Assembly (NCBI RefSeq): GCF_000350525.1 | Contig: NZ_AOCN01000013.1 | Location: forward strand, 1 to 64,000 | From: Leucobacter salsicius M1-8 | Lineage (GTDB): Bacteria > Actinomycetota > Actinomycetes > Actinomycetales > Microbacteriaceae | Direction of reading: 5' to 3' | DNA: 64,000 nt | Part shown: one piece after another, positions 7,089 to 18,600 of the stretch | Position numbering within the stretch: position 1 is the first letter of the stretch | Layout of the letters: the number at the start of each line of letters is the position of its first letter | Program-made: the position numbers and the translations under genes | Notes under the pieces: generated by a model | The model's database searches: none | What the model was told of the DNA's origin: nothing | Seen by the model: only the letters and a program-made list of their open reading frames with translations

Positions 7089-9065
7089 CTACCAGATCGA
7101 GACGCGCTCGGCCTCGTCCATCCACAGGGCGTCGCCGGGTACCGTCGCGAACGCCTCGTGGAACGCCTTGAGGTTCTTTACGATCTGGTTGCAGCGGAAC
7201 TCGTTGGGCGAGTGTGGGTCGATCGACAGCAGTCGCTTCGTCTCCTCGGGGCGCGACTTCTGCTGCCAGGCCTGTGACCAGGCGAGGAAGAAGCGCTCGG
7301 CGCCCGTCAACCCGTCGATCACCGGCGACTCGGCACCGGCTAGCGAGCGCAGGTACGCCTTCCACGCGATCTCGAGCCCCGAAAGGTCGCCGATGTTCTC
7401 GCCGATCGTCAGCTCGCCGTTGACCGTCTGGCCGTCGGCGCCCTCGGGCGAGAGCTCGTTGTACTGCGAAATCAGCGCGCCCGTCAGCTTTTCGAACGCG
7501 GCCCGATCCTCCTCGCTCCACCAGTCGACCAGCTTGCCGTCGCCGTCGTAGCGCGAGCCCTGGTCGTCGAAGCCGTGCCCGATCTCGTGACCGATCACGG
7601 CACCGATCGCACCGAAGTTGGTCGCCGCGTCCCACGTCGCGTCGAAGAACGGCGGCTGCAGAATAGCGGCCGGGAACACGATCTCATTGAAGCCGGGGTT
7701 GTAGTACGCGTTGACCGTCTGCGGGGTCATGAACCACTCGTCGCGGTCGATAGGCTTGCCCATCTTCGCGAACTCGCGGGCGAACTCGTACTCAGCGACC
7801 CGGCGCGAGTTGCCGAACAGGTCGCCCGCGTCGGCGGCGAGCGCCGAGTAGTCGCGCCACTTCACGGGGTAGCCGATCTTGGGGGTGAACTTGTCGAGCT
7901 TCTCGAGCGCGCGCTCGCGCGTCTCGGGGCTCATCCACGCGAGCGAGGTGATCGAGTCGCGGTAGGCCTCGATGAGGTGGCCCACGAGCTCGTCCATGGC
8001 ACCCTTCGAGTTCTCATCGAAGTGGCGCTCAACGTAGAGCCGGCCGACAGCTTCACCCATGGCGCCCTCCACGAAGGAGACGCCTCGACGCCAGCGGTCG
8101 CGCTGCTCGGGGGCACCCGTGAGGGCCGTGCCGTAGAAATCGAAGTTGGCGCGCGAGATCTCCTGCGACAGGAGCGCCGCCGAGCCGCGCACGACCGCCC
8201 AGGTGAGCCAGGCCCGCCAGGCCTCAAGCTCGCTCTCTACGAGCAGCGAAGCAATGCCCGCGAGCGCGTCGGGCTGCGCAGCGACGACCTCGGCGAACGC
8301 CGACTCGGGCGCCCCCATGGCCGTCAGGTACGCCGACCAGCCCAGCTCGGGCGTGAGCTCCTGCAGCTCGGCGAACGTACGCAGGTTGTACATCTTTTGA
8401 ATGTCGCGGCTCGCAACCTTGTCCCAGTGGGTAGCGGCAATGCGCTGCTCGAGCCCGTAGGCGAGCTCGGCGACCCGCTCGGCGTTCGCGACGCCCGCGA
8501 GCCCCAGCATGCGCTCGATGTGGGCGCGGTACTGCCCACGAATCTCTTCAAACTGCTCTTCGCGGTAGTAGGACTCGTCGGGCAGGCCAATACCGCTCTG
8601 CATCACGAACACGATGTAGCGATCCGGATTGCCGGGATCGTTGTCGATAAACATGCCGAAGAAGCCGCCGAGCCCCTGGCGCTCGAGATCCGCGACGAGC
8701 GCGGTGAGCTCGTCGATCGAGGCCACCGCGCGCACGCGCCCGAGATCGGCCGCGATGGGCGCGGCCCCCAGCTCGTCGGCGCGCGCGGTGTCCATGAAGC
8801 TCGCGTAGAGGGCCGCGACCTTATCTGCTTCGGTGTGTGCGCCGGATCCGGGCGCCGGGGCATCAGTATGCGTGATGATGTCGCGCACCGCGGCCTCGGC
8901 GTTCTCGGCCAGCACGGCGAAGGAACCATAGCGGGCCTTGTCGCCGGGAATCTCGGTGCGATCGATCCACCGTCCGTTGACGTGGCGATACAGGTCGTCT
9001 TGCGGGCGGGTCTCGGGGTCGAGTTCTGCGAGGTCGATGCCGGAGGCGGGCGCTGCGTTGCTCAT
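7089..9065 (-). CDS. M13 family zinc metallopeptidase (PepO/neprilysin-like)
   Basis: A 658-residue oligopeptidase. The zinc-binding helix VIGHEIGHGFDDQG (HExxH) lies near residue 490, and the third ligand motif ENIGDLSG (ExxxD) near residue 555. The N-terminal region has the usual PQDDLYRHVNGRW opening. The end (NEFRCNQIVKNLKAFHEAFA) resembles the PepO C-terminal motif, with SIW at the extreme terminus. There is no signal peptide or membrane anchor, so it is predicted cytoplasmic, as actinobacterial PepO forms often are. It likely trims peptides. The start is probably leaderless (see 9072-9077). Confidence 0.94.
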   Translation of the reverse strand: MSNAAPASGIDLAELDPETRPQDDLYRHVNGRWIDRTEIPGDKARYGSFAVLAENAEAAVRDIITHTDAPAPGSGAHTEADKVAALYASFMDTARADELGAAPIAADLGRVRAVASIDELTALVADLERQGLGGFFGMFIDNDPGNPDRYIVFVMQSGIGLPDESYYREEQFEEIRGQYRAHIERMLGLAGVANAERVAELAYGLEQRIAATHWDKVASRDIQKMYNLRTFAELQELTPELGWSAYLTAMGAPESAFAEVVAAQPDALAGIASLLVESELEAWRAWLTWAVVRGSAALLSQEISRANFDFYGTALTGAPEQRDRWRRGVSFVEGAMGEAVGRLYVERHFDENSKGAMDELVGHLIEAYRDSITSLAWMSPETRERALEKLDKFTPKIGYPVKWRDYSALAADAGDLFGNSRRVAEYEFAREFAKMGKPIDRDEWFMTPQTVNAYYNPGFNEIVFPAAILQPPFFDATWDAATNFGAIGAVIGHEIGHGFDDQGSRYDGDGKLVDWWSEEDRAAFEKLTGALISQYNELSPEGADGQTVNGELTIGENIGDLSGLEIAWKAYLRSLAGAESPVIDGLTGAERFFLAWSQAWQQKSRPEETKRLLSIDPHSPNEFRCNQIVKNLKAFHEAFATVPGDALWMDEAERVSIW

Positions 9066-9071
9066 GTGTTC

Positions 9072-9077
9072 AGCCTA
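9072..9077 (-). promoter_or_regulatory. -10 box of a leaderless promoter for the M13 peptidase gene
   Basis: On the minus strand TAGGCT is followed by exactly six bases (GAACAC) and then the ATG at 9065. The transcript would begin at or next to the start codon. The same TAnnnT plus six-base arrangement precedes five other genes in this window. Confidence 0.5.
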
Positions 9078-9126
9078 GCGGTCGCCCCCGACACACACCC
9101 GGTAGCGGCTCATGATGCCGCCGCCT

Positions 9127-9588
9127 CTACTGACCGGCGCCGCCGCTCCCGTCAACCTCGTCGATGCCATCGACGATAAAGTGCAGGTTTGTTTCACTCA
9201 GCGACAACACGTGCTCGCCGGGAACGAAGGTGTCCAGGCCGTCCAGGAACTCTCGGATCTGCTGGTTATCGGCCTCGTCGGCCACCTCAAGCACCACTGA
9301 CTCGACGTCGGAGTTGACGGGCAGATACACGTAGACGTAGCCGCCCTGCGCCTCCACCTCGACGTTGGTCACGTACTCGACCCCCTGCACCGTGACAGTG
9401 CTTGGGCCGTCGGCCGTGGGCCGGTTCAGCCAGAGCACCGCGGCCAGCACCACGAGCGCGATGAGCGCAACGCCGCCCGAGATGAGCCAGACCCGCACGG
9501 ACACCGCGCTGCGCCGGTGCCGTACCCGGCGCAGCGGCGGTTGTGCCGCCAGTGCGCCGGGCTCTACGTCCGCGTCGTGATTAGCCAT
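9127..9588 (-). CDS. Small single-pass membrane protein, function unknown
   Basis: A 153-residue protein I do not recognise. It has a basic N-terminal cytoplasmic tail (RRVRHRRSAVSVR, about 27-39), one membrane helix (about 40-61), and an extracytoplasmic domain of about 90 residues rich in Val, Asp and Glu, with the strand-like VEAQGGYVYVYLPV. The C-terminus ends in a Gly/Asp tail. I prefer the ATG at 9588 because GAGGAG lies upstream; the ATG at 9606 has no such site. It begins 25 bases after the stop of the giant surface protein and is almost certainly on the same mRNA. A role in export, assembly or anchoring of that protein is an inference from position only. Confidence 0.7.
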   Translation of the reverse strand: MANHDADVEPGALAAQPPLRRVRHRRSAVSVRVWLISGGVALIALVVLAAVLWLNRPTADGPSTVTVQGVEYVTNVEVEAQGGYVYVYLPVNSDVESVVLEVADEADNQQIREFLDGLDTFVPGEHVLSLSETNLHFIVDGIDEVDGSGGAGQ

Positions 9589-9612
9589 GGCTGTCTCCTC
9601 AGTCATCTGCGG

Positions 9613-12600
9613 TTATCCCTCGCTCTTTGCGCGCTGGCGGCGTATTCCGATAAACACGACGGCCAGGCCCAACAGCACCGCGAGGCCTGCAAGCCCGAGT
9701 TTGAGATCGGATCCGGTGATGGCGAGGTCGCCGACCGGCACCTGCACGAACGGGTACCGCAGTGTGTCATCGCCGTGAATGTCGGCGATGTCCACGTTAC
9801 CCGCGTCGTCGAGCGTGACGATCTGTGCCTCCAGGGAAACGATGAGCTCCCCCTCTGCCACCGCCGTGACGCTCCCCGCGCTCAGGGTGTAGCCACTCGG
9901 GGTCTCCGTGGTCGTGCGGTATTCCCGCGGCTTCAGGTAGCCCGCTGCAGCAGCATCGAAGTCGGTGGGAAGCACCTCGAATGAGTAGCGTCCCTCATCG
10001 TCCGTCAGCTGCACCGAATTGCCGAGGATATCCTCCACAACCGTCCAGTCGCCGTCGATGCGCTCCCACAGCGTGATCTCCTGGTCGGCAAGCGCGAGCT
10101 CGCCCTTCTGCTGCTCACCGTCCTCGTTGGCGTCGTCCCAGACCACTCCACCGATCTCGGCGAAGTGCTCATAGGTCTTCAGCCCCAGGTCCATCTCGAG
10201 GTCATCGCGCACGGTGGTGAAGTCCACGACCTCACCGGCCAGGTCGGCAATCGAGAACACGTGGGTGACGCCCGTGTGGGCCCCACCGAACTCGGAGCCG
10301 ACCGTGCTGGCGTCACTGACGTCGCTATCGATGGCCTTATCGTCGCCCACATTCAGCGGCGACCACGACTCGTAACCGTTCCGGTCAGACGTGACCCGGT
10401 ACTCGCGCGGCTGCAGGAAGTTAGCCTCGCCCTCGTCGTAGTGAGTGGGGGTCACCTCGAACGCGTAACGGCCGCGCTCGTCGGTGACCTGCGTGCGGGC
10501 GCCCCGCACGTCGTCGGCTGGAGTCCACACGCCGTCCACAAGCTCCCACAGGGTGACCGTGCGGCCCGGAGCACCGAACTCCTCACCACTCTGTAGCCCG
10601 TCGAGGTCAGCGTCTTCCCAGATCGCACCACCGATCGTCACCGACGTGTCGTAGACCGCGAACCCGGCGTCGGCCGTGCGCACGTCGCGCGCGGTATCCA
10701 ATTCCACGCGACCGTTGTCGGTATCGACGAGAGTGATCGGCTCGGTCAGCACGTAACTGAAGGGCTTCTCGATGTCGATGCCGCCGTAGTTCGGGTTGCC
10801 CGCGGCGTCCATCAGGCTGCCCGCGTAGAAGAAGACGTTGTCAATCTCTACGAGCCTCATCTGGGCGGGCGCTTCGACCAACACGCGGTATTCCTCGGCC
10901 TGCCGGTAGTGCGGCGACTGCTTGTCGAGGTCTGCAACCTCGACCGCAAATTCGTAGCTGCCGTCCGCGGCAGAGGTGACCGAGGAGTTGCCATCCAGGT
11001 CCTTATGGGCTTCCCACAGCCCCGAATCCTGGTTCAGGCGGAACAGGTTCACCACGAGGCCGTCAATGCCGGGCTCGTCGCTGGCCTGCGCGCCATCACG
11101 GTTCAGGTCCTCGAACAGGGTGTCGCCGAGCACGCGCACGGAGTCGTGCACGACCACGCCACCGTCGACTCCCAGGTCATCTGCCGAGGTATCGAAGCGG
11201 GCAAACCCGCTTCCATCAACCGCCACCAGCGTGACGACGTCAGCAACCGCAGTGTGATCCGGATCAGCAATACTGTGCTGGTAGCCCTGTGAGGCTCCCT
11301 CCCCGAGGCTCACGAAGTTCGAGTCGCGCGCAGTGTCGCCGCCCGCCTGGTGCGGCGCAACGGTCTGGCGCGAGGACAGGGTCATCTCGACCACATACTC
11401 GAACGGCTTGTTGAGGCCCGGGCTCGCGGGGTCGGTGTTTGCGACCTCGGCCGTGAACGTGTAGCCGCCGTCTGCGTCGGTTACCGTTTCCTCGACGGGC
11501 ACCAGCTCGCCGGCAATCAGCTTGTTGAGGACGACACGGACACCCTTGATGCCGGGCTCCGTCGGGTCCTGCACACCGTCACGGTTCTGGTCGTTCCAGA
11601 TGTAGTCGCCCAGCGTGACGTGAGTGGCCAGCGGAATCAGACCGAGATCGACATCTTCAGCGGGCACGCCCGCGAACGTTTCAATCGGCAGCAGCTGATC
11701 TGCGTCGCGCATGGCGCCCAGGATCCGGGGATCCGACACGGCCGTGTTGGAGACGGCACGCTCCGCGTGCGTGAAGTCGCTGTCGAGCGCGGTGTCCGTG
11801 CCCTGCAGCTTCTTCGTCACCTCCTGCCAGAGCGGCACCTCTCCCACCTTGACGCGGTACTCGTAGGGGGTGAGCGCCTTGTTGTTGATGATGTGCAGGT
11901 TCTCAAACAGGTACTCGTTGACGTCGGTGAGTTCGATGGTCGCGTCGGCTGCCGTCGCGAACTCGGGCTCAATCATGACCCCGTTGGCGTCCTGACGAGC
12001 AGGCACCCAGTCGTTGCCCTGACGCACCTCGAGGGCCGCATGGTAGATGCTGTCGGCCTGCTGCTTGTCGTTCTGCACGCCGTCACTGTCAGTATCGATA
12101 AACACTTCGCCCGAAAGGGACGAGTGCCCATGCTTGACGAGCCCGAGGTCGATGGTGTTGTCGGTGATACCGAAGTCCACGCCACCCACCGTCTCGATGA
12201 TGCTCACCAGGTGGGTGCCCACGGCGCCCGCGTGCATCGTGCCATTCTTCTCGAAGTCCGAGTCGACCTCGTGCGCGGAGTCGGGCCCAACTGAACCCGC
12301 CCGAGTCTGTGCAAACGTGTATCCGGTCACCAGATCGTCCACGACAACCTGGTACTTCGTCTCGATGCGCTTGCTGCCCTCGTAGAGGCTGCTCGGCACG
12401 TCACGGAAGTAGTAGTAGCCGTCTGCATTCGACGTGGTCGACTGCGTGAACGCGGTGCGGGTCCAGTCGCCGCCATCGCGAGTGTACTGCTCTAGCCGCA
12501 GCTTCTGGCCTGCAATGCCAGGCTCATTCGCGTCCTGAATACCATCGCGGTTCAGGTCGTCCCACACCCGGTTGCCGATCACGCCTACGGTCGATCGGTC

Positions 12601-15600
12601 ATAGAAACCGATGCTCACCGAAAGCCGCTCGGCAAACTTCGACTCGACCAGCTGCTGCAGGTCGAACTTCAGCGCGTTGGTCTTCACGACCGTCGATCCC
12701 TTAGGGGTGACGCCGTCGTTGTCATCGGCCCGGTTGAACGGGTCCGTGTGATGCACGATCGGCGAAACGACTGTCTCGTGGTTAAACGCGTTGTTCTCGT
12801 CCGTGACCTCGATCGTGTAGCTGCTGTCCGTCGGCAGCACCGTGAAGTCGTATGTGCCGTCGGTACGCGTCTGCATGACCATGTCACGACCCTGCTCGTC
12901 GACGACGGTCTTGCCATCCGATCCCTTGAGGGTGACGTAGTAGTCCTTGATGCCGGGCTCGCCGGCGCCACGGATGCCGTCTAGGGTCTTGAGCTGCTCC
13001 TTAAAGATGGTGCCGCCGAACTTCACGGTGTGCGCCACCCCCATGTCGAAGCTCATGCGCTCATCATCGGTCGTCGCCGAGGTCACGTGCGCAACATCGG
13101 TGATTGTGACGAGCGCGGAGTCGTTGACCGCGGCGGGAATGCCCGCGGCTACTCCGGGCTTGAACACGCTCACGCCGGTGTCCTTGAACACCTCCAGGGT
13201 CGTCGCCGAGAACTGGTCATACGCCTTCGGGAACTCGAACATGACCCGGTAGTCACCGGGCTTGATGTTCGAGAACGTGTAGTACCCGTCGTGTCCGTTA
13301 AAGTCCTGCTCGGTCACGGTGTCAATCGGTCCCTCCGAGCGGATCGGCTTCGAGAAGACTTCATCAAGCACGGGCTTCCCGTCCTTGTCGACAACAACCC
13401 AATCACCTGCCACCCGAGCGATCCGATTGCCCAGGTAGTCGACGTTGTATCCCTCCGGCGACAGCAGGGTGACCTTGACGCCGTTGATGCCGGGGTCGTC
13501 GATCGTGCCGTCGTAGTCCAGGTCCTTTGAGGGCTTCAGCAGCGTGCGGCCATTGCCATCGACAAACGAGTCGCCCTCGTCTTGCAGGCCGTTGTAGTCC
13601 ACGTCGTTCCAGACGTAGTTGCCGATGTAAGCCTTGTCCTTCTGCTCCGTCACGAATGCGCCGGCATTGTTGGACTCCTGCGGCAGGAAGCGGCCCACCC
13701 GCTGGGTCGCAACGAACGAGTTCCACACGGCGTAGTCGCTTGCCTCGCCCTGGGGGAACTGCTCGAGAAACGCCGGAGCGTTCAGCGGCGCGTGCATGTT
13801 GTAGGTGAGCTTGAGCTTGTTCTGGCCCGGAAGCACTTCATTGGCGTTGTTGAAGAGCACCAAAATGCTCTTTGCCTTCTTCAGCAACGCTTCGTTGCCC
13901 TGCACATCGGCGAGCTTGACGAAGTGCGCGTCTCGTACGGCCGACGGCTGGCCGGGCACACCGAGGGAATCGTAGAACGATTCCTTGGCGGCCTCGGCCT
14001 TCGCAACCATGTCGGCCTCTACGATCTCACCGTTCGGCAGCTTCTTCATCGGGCCGACATAGACCGTGTACTCGTTCTTGCCGTAGAGCTTCTTGTCGGC
14101 GCCCTCGCGTTCGAGGCGCATACCGTCGGCCTGCAACCATGCCGAGTACTTCGAGTTGCGCGGGGTCGCCCCGTCAAACATCGAGGTGTCACCCAGATGC
14201 GGCAATTCGTCAAACATGATCGGGTAGGGGTATGCGCGGTCGTCGGCCTCCTTCGAGTTATCGACCGCGATCTCAAACGTGAAATCTCCGCCCTCACGCA
14301 CCGGGGTCATGTTGGGCGAGACGGTGCCGGCCTTGTTCAGGTCGGAGTAGGCCACCTTTCGTTTGCCAAAGTTATCGAAGGTCTCGTACTGGAACATCGT
14401 CTTCTCGGAGAAGACCAGGCGGTCGTTGGCCTTGTCGTTTTCGTTGTAGTCGTTGTTGTCGGTCGCGTACCCCAGCTTGTTCGACGCGTTCTGTCGCGAG
14501 TTCAGGGGCGACAGCAGTCCGGTGCTGTTGGTGATCACGGCCCGCGACTTCAGCCCCTCGGCGTCGGTACCCGGCGAGTACGCGTCGACCGATCCGATGA
14601 ACTCGACCACAACCTTGTCCCCGGGGAACACGTCGCCCTCGAACCACACGGACACCACGTTACGGTCGAGACCGTCCCAGGGGCCCGCATAGATTCGCGT
14701 GTGCTTCAGCTTCGACTCGGGGTGTGCCTCCGTGCCGTCGGCACGCACCAGCTTCCAGGTCCACAGATTGTTCTGTTGGTCCGTCAACGAGTAACGCGAG
14801 CGGTGATCGGTGCTGAGCGGGTGCCCCGCATCGATGTCTTCCTGCGGCACATAGGTGAACTGTCCGCCAGCTTCCATCACCGCGGGCAGCTGGAATGTCA
14901 CGAACGGGTCGATCAGCATGTCTTCGGAGTAGATGTTGTCTTCATCACGCGACCACATTGAGTCGTCGGCGTTGATGAACTCACCCTTGAACTTCAGGTG
15001 CGGGGACGACTTCGGGGAGATGGCCAGCACGTCCGACCAGCCGAACCGTTCGTCGACGGGCTTCGTTGAGTCGCTTCGGTAGTAGAGCGCGTCGTAGTTG
15101 ACGTTCACGACCGGGCGTGAGGGGGTGAGGTACGAACGCGACTCGCTCTGCGCGAGCTTGGAAACGCTCGTGCCCACGTAGTTGCCCCACACCTGCGCGG
15201 TGTCGTAGACGAACAGGGTCGATACTGCGTCTGACGAGACGCGCACACCCAGCTTGATCGCGAAATCGGTCACGGTGTTTGGGTAGGTCGAGGTGCTGTC
15301 GTTGGCTGGGTCCGTATCGAGCACCGACTGCTTTCCATCCAGGTCCGGATCAGCATCGACATCAAGTCGCAGCCCCTGGGGCACGAGGTAGTTGTCGGGG
15401 TCGAGCGCCTTCACCACGACCCGAACCTTCTTGAGGCCCGGTCGATCCTGCTCGGGAATGTCGAAGCGCTCGTTCGTGTCGATGGGGGTGCCACCGGGGT
15501 TGAGCAGCTGCCAGGAGCCCGCCTCGTATCCGTCTTCTGCCTGCTCGTGTGAGATGTACACAAACGTCTTGAATGCCTCATCGACGCTCGTGCCGTTTGC

Positions 15601-18600
15601 AGCGAGGCGGTCGAGCGTATCCTGCGGGAGCGCCCACGTACCCGATGACACAAAGAACGTGTTCGTGTTGATCTTGCGGTTACTGACCGACACCGTGCTG
15701 TCGCCCGTGGTATCGGTGGGCAGGATGTTCTCTACCACAAATTCCTTGAGCCCCGAGCCAGTGTTTTCGGCATGGGTGATCAGGTACTCGATCGTGTCCG
15801 ACGAGTTGAAGTAGGTGTCACCCGACATGCCGTTGGAGTAGGCGATGCGGGGGCGCGTGGTGTTGACCCGCACTTCGGCCTTCGGCTTCAGGACCTCAAT
15901 CTCGGCGTCATCCTTCGCAAAGATGCTCTCGAGGTCGCCGTTGCTATCGATGTCTTCCTGCGCACGATGATCAGTCTCGTGCTCGTGGTAGATGATCGAC
16001 TTCAGCGACTGCACGATGAAATCGTCGGGGTGCTGCCCGCCCTCGATCAGCGTCTTGTCGTTCGGAATGAGCGACACGTAGGAGTCGACAATGAGTTCGT
16101 CGGCGGTCCACACCGGGTCGCCGTCTAGGACGTTGTCAGTGAATCCCTCCACGAGCTGTGCCTCGTAGAGCAGCTTGAAGCTCTCACCCGAGCGCAGTTC
16201 ACCGCGAGTGCCGCGATCGTTGGCTGGGGTAGTGACCAGCCACTGGATCCGGTTGCGCGTCGAGTCCGCCTCGATCTCTGTGGGAGTCTCGCGCGTGACC
16301 GTGTAGCCGAGTGCCTCAAATGCCGCACGATCGTACACATCGCTGCCGAGCTTGATGCGGACATCGCCGGTCGCCTCCGCGAACTTGGTGACGTACTGCG
16401 TCACCAAGAAGCGGGAGTTGTGCACGTCACCCGAGGTCTTGTTCTCCTCGTACGGGTTCGCGTGGGGCGTGGGCGCGTTCGTGACCTCGGTGGAGTACCA
16501 GTACTTGCCCGCGGCATCGACCTGGATCTTCTCCTGTTCGACCGAGTCGGCGTAGTTCGCCACCCGAGTCGAGTTGGTGATCGAGGGCTTCGCGAGGTTA
16601 AGCTTCGTGCCACCGAAGGCGCCCGACTTGTCGTGCTTCGAGGCGAGGCCCGCGGGGGTGAGGTCGACGCCTGGCACCTGCCAGTTGACGTTCTCATTCA
16701 GTGAGATTGCGGTCGCATCGTCGTAGCGCTTCGTGGGCGAGATGAGGCGCTCGGTGACCTTGAGCGCCCCCATGTTGTTGCTCCACGTGCTGGTGGCGTC
16801 GCGCCGCGTGCGGTCGTTCGCGGTAATCGAGAGCCCGTTCGACGACTTTACGTTGTTCGGGGCGCTCGAAACACCCTGGTCGCGCGAGGTCAGGGACGGC
16901 GTCGCGCCGGTCTGGTACCAGTCAGACACGACCGGGTTGAAGACGGGGCGCTTGGTGTTGGCGAGCGTCACAACCTCTTGATAGCGAGCATCATCCGTGT
17001 CCGCACCAAACGCCGGGGTGTCAATGGTGACGACCTTCGGGGAGATCACGAGTGACTGCCCGTACGCGATGTCTGCCGCCCGGTCCTGATTCACCGTGAA
17101 GTGCATGACATAGCGCTCGCCGTGCACGCCCTTTTCCAATTCAACCGTGACGTTGAAGAACTCGGTCACGTCGGTCTTGAGAGTCGAGGACTTGAAGGTG
17201 ATGTCGTTCACCGTGGCGGCGAAGTCGACATTCTGCACGCTCTGAATATCGCTGTAGTAGCGAGCGTAGGAGCCGTCCTTCATCACGGGAACGACGCCGT
17301 AGGGCAGTGCGATGGTGACCGTCGGCTCGAACCAAGAGCCTCGAGCGCCGCCGATGGTCTGTGGCGCGTTGACCCAGATGTCGGCATTGTAGTTATCACC
17401 CGAGTAGCGGTTGTAGCCACTGTTAACTCGGTTGTACTCGCCGATGACCTCGAGCTGCTGGTTCTCGACGGTCGATTCGATCGTGAACTCTTCGTAGAGA
17501 TCGACGCTGAAGTCCTGGATCGAGCGATCATAGGGCCTGCCGTTCGCCCCCTTCGTAGCCTCGTACTGAGACTCGTCCTTGGTCGCCTTGCTCCACACGC
17601 GCAGCGTGGGCTTGCGCATGGCAATCTGGTCGCCCGTGACGAGCACGGGCTTGCCGGTTGCTGCCGTCACGTCGGTGACCTGCGCGTTGAGGCCGCGCAC
17701 GTACTTACCCCAGGGCTCCACCGAGTAGTAGGAGGTGTAGTACCCGAAGTCGTACAGGAGGTCGTTGACGTCAAGTCCCTCTGACATGCCGTCGTTCGGG
17801 TACCGCCAGGGGTTCACCGTGCTGATGCCCGCGTTGAAGGCCCCGTACTCCTTGCTGTATACCTCGGCGTAGGCTTCGTCCGCCAGCGTGGTGAGGGTGA
17901 ACTCGTCGTGCCAGTACGAAATCCCGTCTGCCGAGGGTGGCAGCTCCTCGTACACGCGCACTCGCAGGTCGACGCGCTGATTTTTGTCGGCCGCAACCGC
18001 CTGCGGGGCGTTGAACATTCCGGTCAGCGGGGCGGCAACCTTGATTTTCACGACGTACGGGATCATGTCGTCGCGTGAGGCCTCGGCGAAGCTGCCCGCC
18101 TCCTGCGACTGGGCAGGGGCACGGTAGCCGCGATCATTTGTCGGGCTCTGGGCGACCTCGACCTGGTAAGTAGTCGGGTCGAGCGCGCGGCCCGCACCGT
18201 CGAAGGCGGTGACTCCCAGCAGGGCGCCCTGTGCGTCGTAGGGCGTGATGCCGAGCGGCAGGATCTCGGTGTACTCGAGCCCGCCGACGATCGGGTAGTC
18301 ACCGAGGTTCGCTGCGTGCAACTTCACGGTGAACTCCTCGTGCAGCTGGACGGCGTAGCTGTGGCTGTCTTCCACGTAGGGGGTCAACCCGTAACGGTGA
18401 CGGTTGGACGAGTTGAGCGAACCGTCGTACTCGTAGAAGTTGGCGTCGCCGAACTTGCTCACGTCGGTCGCGTTGCGCTCGACGTCGGGCACCATTTCGC
18501 TCGCGCCGTAGAGCCACGCACGGTTCAACTGCATACCGTCTTGGGTCCAGAGGATGCGCTCGTCTGCCGTGACCTTGAGGTCGTTGACGCGCCCCTTCGA

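Noticed and set aside
7575-9179. Plus-strand frame of 534 codons opposite the M13 peptidase
   Set aside because: The minus strand carries HEIGH and ExxxD motifs in a full-length peptidase; the plus frame is its high-GC shadow.
13582-14961. Long plus-strand reading frame (459 codons) inside the giant gene
   Set aside because: It is antisense to strongly protein-like coding sequence, has a Val/Arg/His-rich composition typical of shadow frames, and no ribosome site.
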